This document shows, one piece after another, positions 16,368 through 23,062 of a stretch of DNA of 31,077 nucleotides. The translations under genes were made by a program, and so were the position numbers. Location: the IMG/VR virus record IMGVR_UViG_3300007344_000142, positions 1-31,077 of that record; one strand, written 5' to 3'. The DNA is from a virus. The notes under the pieces were generated by a model. That model worked only from the letters and a program-made list of their open reading frames with translations. It was not told where the DNA came from and searched no databases. Numbering within the stretch: the first letter of the stretch is position 1; each line of letters begins with the position of its first letter.

Positions 16368-17437
16368 TGGCGATCGCGGCAAGTGGGGCTGTCAGCTTCA
16401 GCGACTTGCGCACGGAGTTTTCGGGCGCGGGCGCGATTAGTTTTAGCGATCTCTATCGTGGTGGAACGCTAGTCAAAGGCAACGCGGCAAACAATACGGC
16501 AACAAATCTAGCCGCTTCTGTTCCCGCATCTGGCACGATAAATTTCACTAATTTTCGCAGCACGGCTAAAGGCTGGCGCAAAACATTTGCCAGCGGCGCA
16601 ACCAACCAAAATGCAAGCACAATTTTTGGCAGTGATTACGGCGTTGATTATCCAAAAGAAATCGTCATTAACTCAGGCGTCACGCTAGGCGCAACAAGCA
16701 CCAGCGATGAGGCTTTAGAAATTAACACAGGCGGCATTGGCTCAATTACAATCACAAATAATGGCACGTTGATTGGCGCGGGTGGCGCGGCTGGTGCTGA
16801 TGGCGGTGATGCGTTTGAAGCGTTTGTTGCTTGCACGTTTGTGAACAATGGCTTTGTCTATGCTGGCGGCGGTGGCGGTGGCACAGGTGGAACAGGCGGT
16901 AACGGAACTGTTTCTTCAACTGTTAATGAAGGACCAACTTACAGCGCGTATTCTACTTATTGGGAAAAAACAAGTAGTTTCATCTACGTGTATTGGGGCG
17001 GCTCATATCAAGGACAAGTTTTTAACTCTGGTCAATCATCGGCAAGTTTTAGTGGAAAAACTTACAGTCGATCAGGATCAGTTAGGCGTACATTTAATGA
17101 TAACAACAATTTCTGGTATGCTGTTTCTAGAACCTACTCATCTACCAGTAGCACAACAGGTGGCTCTGGTGGTGCTGGTGGGGTTGGCGCTGGTTACAAC
17201 CAATCGGCGGCGGCCGGTGGAAGTGGCGCATCTGGCGGCACAAACGCTGGCGCTGGCGGAGCTGGCGGAACCGGTGGCGGTTATGGGGCATCCGGCTTAA
17301 ACGGCAGCTCTGGTGCAAATGGAAACTCATCAAATGGCGCATCTGGCGGAACCGGTGGCGCTGGTGGCAAATATATTCGCGGTCTTTCTTTCGTAACATT
17401 TACAAATAACGGCACTGTCGCAGGCGGCACGGCTTAG
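16367..17437 (+). CDS. Gly-rich receptor-binding tail fibre protein
   Basis: A 356-residue protein with a duplicated N-terminal motif SFSDL (residues 10-14 and 25-29) common in marine phage fibres. Glycine-rich blocks lie at about 135-180 and 265-340, made of GG[AST]GG-type repeats. This composition resembles the polyglycine-II sandwich receptor-binding tips of Salmonella phage S16 gp38-like adhesins (family knowledge; inferred here). The block between (about 188-262) is rich in Tyr, Trp, Ser and Asn and could be the host-contact loop region. It is likely the host-range determinant of the virion. Confidence 0.75.
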   Translation: MAIAASGAVSFSDLRTEFSGAGAISFSDLYRGGTLVKGNAANNTATNLAASVPASGTINFTNFRSTAKGWRKTFASGATNQNASTIFGSDYGVDYPKEIVINSGVTLGATSTSDEALEINTGGIGSITITNNGTLIGAGGAAGADGGDAFEAFVACTFVNNGFVYAGGGGGGTGGTGGNGTVSSTVNEGPTYSAYSTYWEKTSSFIYVYWGGSYQGQVFNSGQSSASFSGKTYSRSGSVRRTFNDNNNFWYAVSRTYSSTSSTTGGSGGAGGVGAGYNQSAAAGGSGASGGTNAGAGGAGGTGGGYGASGLNGSSGANGNSSNGASGGTGGAGGKYIRGLSFVTFTNNGTVAGGTA

Positions 17438-17447
17438 AGGATAAAAA

Positions 17448-17690
17448 ATGACTGATCCAATTTATACAGTGACTAAAGTTTCAACAGATGGCGTTCAAGT
17501 TGAATACGAAGATGGCTCTTGGGCTGTTTTGCCGGTGACGGCTGAAATGGACGCCGCTGACGTTGACGATTTGGCGTTGCAATACGCGCCAAAAGATTTG
17601 ACACCACCAGCTTTTTTGAGCGTTGGGACACAAAGATCGGCTGTCAAAAAGCCTGATCCTGTTGTCGAAGAAGAAGGCGCGCCAGAATAA
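17448..17690 (+). CDS. Small acidic hypothetical protein after the fibre gene
   Basis: An 80-residue protein with AGAGGAT before the ATG at 17448. A short beta-like domain (YTVTKVSTDGVQVEYEDGSW, then VLPVTAEMDAADVDDL) is followed by a Pro/Glu tail. It may be a fibre chaperone or assembly factor given its position, but no homology is recognised. The stop overlaps the next ATG (TAATG). Confidence 0.65.
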   Translation: MTDPIYTVTKVSTDGVQVEYEDGSWAVLPVTAEMDAADVDDLALQYAPKDLTPPAFLSVGTQRSAVKKPDPVVEEEGAPE

Positions 17691-17767
17691 TGATCGCTTA
17701 TCCTTTTGTTGATCTGATCCAAACGGCGCTTCTGCTTTTGGTGGTCTTCCAGCTTCACAAAAAATGA
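17690..17767 (+). CDS. 25-residue single-membrane-segment micro-protein
   Basis: The ATG at 17690 overlaps the previous stop and opens 25 codons: MIAYPFVDLIQ followed by a Leu/Val core and a basic end (QLHKK), i.e. one short membrane span. The next ATG (17764) overlaps its TGA. Coupling on both sides and the hydrophobic core make it a credible lysis-region membrane peptide. There is no homology to name it. Confidence 0.5.
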   Translation: MIAYPFVDLIQTALLLLVVFQLHKK

Positions 17768-17943
17768 TAGAATTTGTCCTGTTTGTTTACATCGGGGCAA
17801 ATATCTATAATCAAACACAGGTTTTCGCAGACATAGATCGTTGCCTTTATTTTGCACAACGGCTGCGGGGTCAGTACGTCCAAACGGCTGACGGTTCAAA
17901 GCCTGTGACAACTGCCTGTCTCCCAAAAATAAAGGTGAATTGA
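17764..17943 (+). CDS. 59-residue small protein with hydrophobic N-terminus
   Basis: The ATG at 17764 overlaps the previous stop as ATGA; the frame ends at the TGA at 17941-17943, which in turn overlaps the next ATG. Residues 1-14 are hydrophobic (MIEFVLFVYIGANI), perhaps a signal or anchor. Two cysteines follow (FADIDRCLYFAQRL and VTTACLPKIK). Small proteins of this shape are common near lysis genes of marine phages, function unknown. A spanin-like role is possible but unsupported. Confidence 0.6.
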   Translation: MIEFVLFVYIGANIYNQTQVFADIDRCLYFAQRLRGQYVQTADGSKPVTTACLPKIKVN

Positions 17944-18437
17944 TGGAGCCTATTACGACAGCCATCGCTGCGGTTACGGCTGCGTCCAATGCGATAGCCT
18001 TTATAAAATCACGCATCAACGATGTGCAGTCTGTTGCTGAAATCGGCGATCAGATAGGCACCTTGTTTATGGCTCAGAAAAAGCTAAACGAGGAGCGCAA
18101 CAAAAAAGCGGGAACCGGCGATATCCAGTTTAAGGGTTCCATTGATGCGGTTCTTGAAGCCAAACGGTTGAATCAAGAAATGCAGCAAATTGCCTCAATG
18201 ATAAACATGCGCTGGCCGAAAACCGCCGATCAAAAGTCAACATGGCAGGAAATCATTGACCACCATAATCAAGCACTGCGCGAGCAAAAAGAAGCTCGCC
18301 AGAAAGCGGCGCGTGAAGCGCTTAGAAAACAGCACGAAATCGAGGAGACTATCAAGGCGATCTTACTCATCGCCGTTGTTGCCGTCATCGGATTAGGCCT
18401 GTTTGTCTTTTTATTTTCAATTTTAGCGAAAGCATAA
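17943..18437 (+). CDS. Coiled-coil protein with C-terminal membrane anchor
   Basis: A 164-residue protein starting at the ATG at 17943 (TGATG overlap). The N-terminus (MEPITTAIAAVTAASNAIAF) begins like a set of phage proteins found beside lysis genes. A long charged helical region spans about 60-135. The last 25 residues contain one clear membrane span (AILLIAVVAVIGLGLFVFLF). A lysis or membrane-associated role is inferred from position and topology. Confidence 0.7.
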   Translation: MEPITTAIAAVTAASNAIAFIKSRINDVQSVAEIGDQIGTLFMAQKKLNEERNKKAGTGDIQFKGSIDAVLEAKRLNQEMQQIASMINMRWPKTADQKSTWQEIIDHHNQALREQKEARQKAAREALRKQHEIEETIKAILLIAVVAVIGLGLFVFLFSILAKA

Positions 18438-18440
18438 AAA

Positions 18441-18656
18441 ATGAGCGTTGAACGTGAACTTGGCGAAATGTCTAGCCGACTGCGAACTTTAGAGCGCGAA
18501 ATGGCTGAGACGCGGGCTTGCTTGCGCGAAATCCATGAACTTGCTTTGCAGGCAAAAGGTGGCTGGAAAACTGTTATGATGCTGGCTGGTATCGCCGGCA
18601 TAGTTGGTGCGCTTGCGACCAAGCTTGCTTTGACTGTCGGGTTTTTGCCGAAATAA
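18441..18656 (+). CDS. XhlA-like small membrane protein
   Basis: A 71-residue protein with an N-terminal coiled coil (SVERELGEMSSRLRTLEREMAET) and one C-terminal membrane span (MMLAGIAGIVGALATKLAL). This topology is that of XhlA-type haemolysin/holin-associated proteins that work with holins and endolysins. The next gene begins directly after its stop. The role in lysis timing is inferred from fold class and neighbours. Confidence 0.65.
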   Translation: MSVERELGEMSSRLRTLEREMAETRACLREIHELALQAKGGWKTVMMLAGIAGIVGALATKLALTVGFLPK

Positions 18657-19076
18657 ATGAGCGCAATTGTTACTGGTCGTATCGGCGAATATATCGCTGC
18701 GGCCGTCTGCGAAATGCACGGCTGGAAAACCGCAATATCACCAGCCGCCGGTTTCGACATGATTGTAACTAGGGCATCAAAAATTTATCGCGTTCAAGTT
18801 AAAGCGTCATCGTTTCACACGCCTGACGGCAAGCGGTACGCGGCCGGAAAGCTGCAATGGCATTTTGGTATCGGCGGCGCCAAACGCCCGCCAACGATTG
18901 ATGATTACGACTTTGCTGCCTGCGTTTCGATCCCTCATCGCAAGTGCATTTTCATCCCCATAGAAGAAATCACCACCATCACCCTTTCAAGGTCTGGCGA
19001 CATTTTTGACGACCATGAACTTGAGTCCTCATCACTTCATAAAACTTTGGAGATTTTAAATGATCGAACTTCCTAA
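18657..19076 (+). CDS. PD-(D/E)XK endonuclease-like protein
   Basis: A 139-residue protein whose ATG directly follows the previous stop. It shows the core of a PD-(D/E)XK nuclease: GE (E11) in the first helix, GFD (D34), then a strand carrying QVK (Q47, K49), the variant used by the intron-associated/resolvase-like subgroup. It may act as a resolvase, a repair or homing nuclease, or a DNA-processing accessory. Its place between two lysis genes is unusual. Catalysis is plausible because D and K are present; substrate unknown. Confidence 0.72.
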   Translation: MSAIVTGRIGEYIAAAVCEMHGWKTAISPAAGFDMIVTRASKIYRVQVKASSFHTPDGKRYAAGKLQWHFGIGGAKRPPTIDDYDFAACVSIPHRKCIFIPIEEITTITLSRSGDIFDDHELESSSLHKTLEILNDRTS

Positions 19077-19290
19077 CCGCCGGCCATGCGTTTCTCAAGA
19101 TGTGGGCGAAGGTATGACCGTCACTGTTTCATACCACCCAAAATCAGGCGATGCGGTTGAGGTGTTTTTAACTGGTAGAGGCATGAAGGCTTCAGATAGC
19201 CCGATGACCGATGCGCTTTACAAGCTTGGCGTGGTTGCCAGCAAGATGATGCAAAAGGAAGATGACGATGACGATGAGCAAGCTGCTTGA
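19060..19290 (+). CDS. Small TSCPD-like domain protein
   Basis: A 76-residue protein starting at 19060, overlapping the previous gene by 17 bases. The stretch VTVSYHPKSGDAVEVFLTGRG, then MTDALYKLGVVASKMMQ, has the beta-hairpin plus helix pattern of short TSCPD-like phage proteins, with an acidic tail (DDDDDEQ). The family match is tentative. It sits inside the lysis cassette and overlaps the endolysin start. Confidence 0.62.
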   Translation: MIELPNRRPCVSQDVGEGMTVTVSYHPKSGDAVEVFLTGRGMKASDSPMTDALYKLGVVASKMMQKEDDDDDEQAA

Positions 19291-19693
19291 TCTGGTAAAA
19301 CTGCATGAAGGCGTGGTCAGCCATGCTTATGAAGACAGTCGTGGATATTTGACTATAGGATGCGGCAGGCTGATTGATGAAAAACTTGGCGGCGGGTTAT
19401 CAGACGATGAGATCAGCTATCTTCTGGCGAATGATATAAAGCGTTGCGAAGATGAAGCGGTCACATATGCGTTTTATCCAAAACTTGATGAGGCCAGAAA
19501 GGCCGTCATCATTTCTATGCTGTTTAATTTGGGAAAACCAAATTTCGATAAGTTCCAGAATTTCCAAGCTGCGTTGCTGGTTGGCGATTATCGACTAGCG
19601 GCTGCCGAAATGTTGCGAAGCCGATGGGCGGATCAGGTTAAGGGCAGGGCTGTTGAACTTTCGCAAATGATGGAAAGTGGGGAATGGCATTGA
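19268..19693 (+). CDS. Endolysin, T4-type lysozyme (GH24)
   Basis: A 141-residue muramidase that hydrolyses the MurNAc-GlcNAc bond of peptidoglycan at the end of infection. I chose the ATG at 19268 because AAGGA lies about 8 bases upstream; 19262 is too close and 19274 rather far. The catalytic triad is visible with T4-lysozyme spacing: E14 (LHEG), D23 (YEDS) and T29 (LTIG), i.e. +9 and +6. Helical C-terminal phrases (ISMLFNLG, SRWADQVKGRAVEL) complete the fold. There is no signal peptide, so release should depend on a holin, and holin candidates follow at once. Confidence 0.93.
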   Translation: MTMSKLLDLVKLHEGVVSHAYEDSRGYLTIGCGRLIDEKLGGGLSDDEISYLLANDIKRCEDEAVTYAFYPKLDEARKAVIISMLFNLGKPNFDKFQNFQAALLVGDYRLAAAEMLRSRWADQVKGRAVELSQMMESGEWH

Positions 19694-19887
19694 GCAAAGT
19701 TTTGCTGGAATACAAGATTATCCCTCGATTGATGATTTTCACGATGACGGTTGTTTATGTTCGTTGCATCGAATGGGCGCTTGCAATGCCGGATTTATCG
19801 ACCCAACAGGCCAGTCTGATTTCTGTTGTCACCGGAGCCATGACTGGATCGCTTGCCGTCTTTTTAAATAGCGAGGCAAAAAAATGA
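19684..19887 (+). CDS. Holin candidate with two membrane spans
   Basis: A 67-residue protein overlapping the endolysin end. The motif YKIIPRLMIFTMTVVYVRCIEW, then LSTQQASLISVVTGAMTGSLAVFL, recurs in phage lysis cassettes as a two-span holin-like protein. The ATG at 19684 is directly next to GGGGA; a TTG at 19690 has better spacing and may be the true start. The stop overlaps the next ATG (ATGA). It probably forms the membrane hole or regulates it. Confidence 0.78.
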   Translation: MALSKVLLEYKIIPRLMIFTMTVVYVRCIEWALAMPDLSTQQASLISVVTGAMTGSLAVFLNSEAKK

Positions 19888-20276
19888 TCGCACAGATTTT
19901 AAGTTTAGCCAGCCCAATCCTTGACAAGTTTGTGCCGGATGCCGATACGAAGATGAAGCTGGCAGCAGAATTAGAAACCCAACTTATTTCGCTGCAAGCG
20001 GCTCAAGCGGCGACCAATCTTGAGCAAGCGAAACACCCATCAATTTTTGTCAGCGGCGCAAGGCCGGCGATCATGTGGATTTGCGCTTTAGGTTTGGCCT
20101 CACAATTTTTTATTATGCCGATTGCTGAATGGGCTGTCGCGATTTGGGCGCCCGAAATTGTCTTGCCAAAATTGCAGACCGAAGAACTGATGAGCTTAAC
20201 GCTTTCGCTTTTAGGGCTGTCAGGGATGCGCTCTTGGGAAAAATCGCGTGGCGTTGCTAGAGAAAATATGAAATAG
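19884..20276 (+). CDS. Holin of the 3TM family
   Basis: A 130-residue protein. An amphipathic N-terminal region (IAQILSLASPILDKFVPD, ELETQLISLQAAQAA) is followed by two hydrophobic helices around SGARPAIMWICALGLASQF, then FIMPIAEWAVAIW and LTLSLLGLSGMRSWEKSRGV. The 'aRP-imW-calg' and 'LLGLxGxRxxEKxxG' phrases mark the Holin_3TMs family also found in gene-transfer agents. With the two-span protein before it, the phage carries at least two holin-type proteins. This is the last gene before attP. Confidence 0.85.
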   Translation: MIAQILSLASPILDKFVPDADTKMKLAAELETQLISLQAAQAATNLEQAKHPSIFVSGARPAIMWICALGLASQFFIMPIAEWAVAIWAPEIVLPKLQTEELMSLTLSLLGLSGMRSWEKSRGVARENMK

Positions 20277-20380
20277 CTTTTGTCCGCCGAAAATTGCGGA
20301 CACAGCGCCTCTAAGTAAATTCTGGCACATCCATGCCCAAAACAAGCCAGCGGCGTTTTTAGCGTCCAGCATAGGGTTCC

Positions 20381-20442
20381 GATAGCTCCATCATAGCGCC
20401 ATCTTTGAAAGTAAATCGGCCATAGCGCCATCATAGCGCCAA
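20381..20442 (+). repeat. Left-arm direct repeats, CATAGCGCCAT-like (probable integrase arm sites)
   Basis: Copies run in the same orientation. GATAGCTCCAT at 20381-20391 is degenerate; CATAGCGCCAT at 20392-20402 and at 20421-20431 is exact; CATAGCGCCAA lies at 20432-20442. Adjacent copies are spaced 11 bases, about one helical turn. Together with the right-arm copies they flank the tRNA core, as arm-type binding sites of tyrosine integrases do. Confidence 0.78.
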
Positions 20443-20473
20443 CGGATAAACAGCGCAGCAAACCCCCACTTTT

Positions 20474-20525
<52 letters not shown>

Positions 20526-20550
20526 ATATTCAACAAAATCAACAGTTTCT

Positions 20551-20586
20551 AGCCTCGCAAGCCTTCGGGTTTGCGGGGCTTTTTTG
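20551..20586 (+). terminator. Intrinsic terminator downstream of the tRNA segment
   Basis: A 13-pair stem (AGCCTCGCAAGCC with GGTTTGCGGGGCT, two or three G-T wobbles) closed by a TTCG loop, followed by a run of six T. It sits about 26 bases past the tRNA CCA. It may be the host tRNA-fMet terminator carried along, so that an integrated prophage keeps the tRNA transcript ended (inference). It would also block late read-through into the integrase operon. Confidence 0.85.
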
Positions 20587-20602
20587 CGTTTTAGGCCTAT
20601 CC

Positions 20603-20625
20603 CATAGCGCCATCCATAGCGCCAT
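20603..20625 (+). repeat. Right-arm direct repeats CATAGCGCCAT (two exact copies)
   Basis: Exact copies lie at 20603-20613 and 20615-20625, in the same orientation as the left-arm copies and 12 bases apart. They lie on the integrase side of the core, i.e. the P' arm or its equivalent. Confidence 0.78.
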
Positions 20626-20645
20626 CCCGTCAGGTTTTCTTCGGT

Positions 20646-20657
20646 TTATGCGCATTT
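20646..20657. promoter_or_regulatory. Secondary operator copy upstream of the integrase-operon promoter
   Basis: TTATGCGCATTT has the same ATGCGCAT core as the main operators and is only slightly imperfect as a palindrome. A further half-site (AATGCGC) follows at 20658-20664. It lies about 40 bases upstream of the main operator at 20687, so cooperative binding is possible. Confidence 0.55.
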
Positions 20658-20672
20658 AATGCGCTTTTATGG

Positions 20673-20701
20673 TTGCATAATAGTAAATATGCGCATATCT
20701 T
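20673..20701 (+). promoter_or_regulatory. Promoter and operator of the ardA-integrase operon
   Basis: -35 TTGCAT (20673-20678), 17-base spacer, -10 TATCTT (20696-20701). The 12-bp palindrome ATATGCGCATAT (20687-20698) runs from the spacer into the -10. The sequence from the -35 to the operator is nearly the same as at the repressor promoter (26495-26522) and at 2183-2211. Confidence 0.7.
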
Positions 20702-20734
20702 CATCATATCGAAACGAACTTGCTGGAGGGCAAA

Positions 20735-21073
20735 ATGACTTATCAAAACAGAATGATTAACCGGATTATTCAACGCGCCGGCGATATAGGCGCAACAGTC
20801 GAGATCGAATATTCAGATTATGGCACGGCGTCAATTGACGTTAATTGGAACGGCAGTTCAACTTGCGCGGGTTTGTTTGTGATAATTGGCAAGCGCGGCG
20901 GCGTTAGATACGGCCAATATAGTGATTTGCTCGATATGTTTTATACGTTTGACAAAAACGCTTCAAACAAGTGGATGAGGGTTTGGGATTTCTTCAAAAC
21001 TGTTGAGCGCCAAAAGAAGCTCACTCTAACGCTAGAAGATAAATTAAACGCACATCGCGGGGCGGCGGCATAA
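20735..21073 (+). CDS. Hypothetical protein, first gene of the ardA-integrase operon
   Basis: A 112-residue protein. The ATG at 20735 follows a GGAGG ribosome site at ideal distance. It is a mixed alpha/beta protein (RIIQRAGDIGATVEIEYSD, then VIIGKRGGVRYGQYSDLLDM) with a charged helical C-terminus. I recognise no family. By position it is an early gene under operator control; such genes next to ArdA often serve as anti-host factors, but nothing in the sequence shows this. Confidence 0.7.
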   Translation: MTYQNRMINRIIQRAGDIGATVEIEYSDYGTASIDVNWNGSSTCAGLFVIIGKRGGVRYGQYSDLLDMFYTFDKNASNKWMRVWDFFKTVERQKKLTLTLEDKLNAHRGAAA

Positions 21074-21098
21074 TGCCCCGCCCGAAAGGGAGATTGAT

Positions 21099-21320
21099 AT
21101 GTTTACTTTTGAAAATCCAAATACGCCCATTATTGTTAGCGGCACAACAGTATCGCACAATGGCAAAAACTTCATTATCACCGCTGGTGTGTTGCAATAT
21201 TTTTATAATGTCAAAATTGATGGTGGCCGCAATCTTGGTTTGGTTTATATGGGCGGTCACGGTCACGATTGGCAAGCTGGCGTAGATGCCGTTGAGACGC
21301 TTATTCGGGCGGCAGCATAA
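21099..21320 (+). CDS. Hypothetical protein
   Basis: A 73-residue protein with GGGAGA before the ATG at 21099. It is beta-rich in the first half (TFENPNTPIIVSGTTVSHNG) and has a His-containing turn, MGGHGHDWQAG, near residues 51-61. A longer-starting overlapping frame (21073-21285) was judged a shadow because it lacks a ribosome site. The stop overlaps the next ATG (TAATG). Function unknown. Confidence 0.65.
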   Translation: MFTFENPNTPIIVSGTTVSHNGKNFIITAGVLQYFYNVKIDGGRNLGLVYMGGHGHDWQAGVDAVETLIRAAA

Positions 21321-21838
21321 TGGAAAAGCTTGTTTTATATGCGCAGCCATACAGCCTTGATGCAGAAGGCTTCTACTTTAGCGACATGGCAGATTATGGT
21401 TTGAAATATTCTGCCAATCGCGACAGCTTCGGCGGGCTTGTCGAGGAATACGAAATCCAAATGATAGACGGCCGCAGTATCGACATCGCTTTTGGGATTG
21501 CGGTAGGTGTCGATCAGGCCAACTTGCATGAATTTTTTAACGCGGTTGACACATGGTCTGATTATGAGTTGCTGCGCGCAACTTTGGCGCACAAGGAAGG
21601 CATCGCGTCAAGCTGGTTTGGCAACGATGCCAGCGCCAGCGATTATGACAATATAATCATTTATGAGGACATGACGTTTGATGAGTTGGCTGAACAGTTT
21701 GTTGACGATGGACATTATGGCGAAATTCCAGAGCCGCTTGTTGGCTTCATTGACTACAAACAAATCGCATATGAGTTGAAGCATAGTTACAGCGAAACGG
21801 AGATTGCTGGCACCAACTACATTTATCAAGCTGATTAG
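21320..21838 (+). CDS. ardA: ArdA-like antirestriction protein
   Basis: A 172-residue very acidic protein. ArdA proteins are elongated dimers that mimic bent B-form DNA and occupy type I restriction-modification enzymes. The family pattern is visible in the start (KLVLYAQPYSLDAEGFYFSD), the EEYEIQMIDG region, and above all the C-terminal part, from MTFDELAEQFVDDGHYGEIP through FIDYKQIAYEL to a final 'IAGTNYIY'. Length fits the family (about 165-180). Being first to enter or early expressed would protect incoming DNA. It lies directly upstream of the integrase in one operon. Confidence 0.85.
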   Translation: MEKLVLYAQPYSLDAEGFYFSDMADYGLKYSANRDSFGGLVEEYEIQMIDGRSIDIAFGIAVGVDQANLHEFFNAVDTWSDYELLRATLAHKEGIASSWFGNDASASDYDNIIIYEDMTFDELAEQFVDDGHYGEIPEPLVGFIDYKQIAYELKHSYSETEIAGTNYIYQAD

Positions 21839-21847
21839 GAGGGCATT

Positions 21848-22960
21848 ATGGATATTACAATTTCAGACGGCGAAATGCTGACTACCACTAAGCATGGCAA
21901 AACCGTTGGCGTCATCTACTATCGCGACCTTCAAGGCCGGTCTAAAAAAGCCATCACTAAAAATTGCCCGCAAGCATGGAAAAAGAAACGCGATCAGATA
22001 CGCGATATGCTGGTTAGCGGCAGGGCTGGCGCATCAAAAATCAGCCTTGAGGCGGTTGCTGCGCAGGCTTTACGCGAGCGCCAAAAACTTATTGGCAAGC
22101 GCAACGGCTTGCGCCAGCAAACCTATGGCAACGATGAGCGCCATGTCAGGCTTCATATTGTGCCGCACATAGGCGGCAAGCAGATGGCGCGTCTGTCTGT
22201 TGCTGACGTTAATTTGTTCATCCAAGACATGCGGGTTCGCGAGATTGCGCCAAAGACGCAAAGAGAGATCGTCCACACTTTGAGCATGATTTGCAAACAC
22301 GCGGTCAACAGCGGCATCTTGCAGACCAACCCATGCACCAAAGGCGATAGGCAGGCCATAAAGGGCAATGACGGCGGGCGTGATGGTTATCATGCTGATG
22401 AGGTTAAAAGCATCCTTGCCGCAACGACACGCCATTACACAAAAGCGCTGATCCATGTTGCAGCTTTCACCGGCTTGGCGGCAAATGAGTTGCAAGGCTT
22501 GCTATGGGATTGCGTTGATCTAAAGGCAGGCAAAATTTACGTCAAACGCACCGGCTATCGGGGCGCATTAGTTGACGAAACAAAAACGCCGTATCGGGTT
22601 CGCGAGTTGCCGTTAGATAGCACAACCATGCGCATCTTGCGCGAATGGAAACTGCAAGCAGACAGCGACTATTTTGTTTTTCCTAGCGCGACCGGCGTGA
22701 TGGGCGATCAAAAGCATTGGTCGGGGCTGTTGGCAACAGTATGCCGCCACGCTCAAGTCGATTTTAAAGGCATCGGCGGATTCCGCAAATTTTATCACAC
22801 GCAGCAATTGCTTGCAGGCGTACCGGAAAACATCCGCAAATATCGCATGGGTCATAGCAAGAAAAGCCAAACAGCGATGGTGCATTATACCGTCACCGAT
22901 CTTTCGCTGGCTCATCATCCGGCTGATATTGAGAAGATTGTCCAAGCTGTTTCGACATAA
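21848..22960 (+). CDS. int: Tyrosine integrase with atypical active site
   Basis: A 370-residue site-specific recombinase next to attP, with ribosome site AGGAGG upstream. The N-terminal arm-binding region (about 1-65) is followed by a SAM-like core-binding domain (about 66-165) and a catalytic domain (about 175-365). Recognised residues: K246 in the beta-hairpin (ETKTPYRVRELPL), R313 (GGFRKFYH), H336 (RMGHS) and nucleophile Y347 (MVHYT). Unusually, box I reads TGLAANEL, with alanine (A211) in place of the first catalytic arginine, and the box II histidine position is glycine (G310). It would insert the phage at tRNA-fMet. A strong terminator follows. Confidence 0.88.
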   Translation: MDITISDGEMLTTTKHGKTVGVIYYRDLQGRSKKAITKNCPQAWKKKRDQIRDMLVSGRAGASKISLEAVAAQALRERQKLIGKRNGLRQQTYGNDERHVRLHIVPHIGGKQMARLSVADVNLFIQDMRVREIAPKTQREIVHTLSMICKHAVNSGILQTNPCTKGDRQAIKGNDGGRDGYHADEVKSILAATTRHYTKALIHVAAFTGLAANELQGLLWDCVDLKAGKIYVKRTGYRGALVDETKTPYRVRELPLDSTTMRILREWKLQADSDYFVFPSATGVMGDQKHWSGLLATVCRHAQVDFKGIGGFRKFYHTQQLLAGVPENIRKYRMGHSKKSQTAMVHYTVTDLSLAHHPADIEKIVQAVST

Positions 22961-22994
22961 TCAAACAGCGCCGCGAATGGTGACTGTGAAGCAT

Positions 22995-23020
22995 AAGGCT
23001 GGCGATTTGCCAGCCTTTTT
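22995..23020 (+). terminator. Intrinsic terminator after the integrase
   Basis: A 9-pair perfect stem AAGGCTGGC/GCCAGCCTT (22995-23003 with 23009-23017) around a GATTT loop, running into a T tract to 23020. It ends the rightward integrase transcript. In the leftward direction the hairpin is the same but the T tract is poor, so it may act only weakly for the converging recombination operon. Confidence 0.88.
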
Positions 23021-23062
23021 CTTGGTAGTCATAAAGTTCATCATGGCCGACATATCGGCAGG

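Noticed and set aside
19677-19871. Alternative frame over the two-span holin (64 codons)
   Set aside because: It lacks the membrane pattern and coupling; the 19684-19887 frame has recognisable holin-like sequence.
20281-20302. Hairpin TGTCCGC/GCGGACA after the last lysis gene
   Set aside because: A 7-pair stem with an 8-base loop but no T tract on either strand, so not called a terminator; it may be part of the attP arm.
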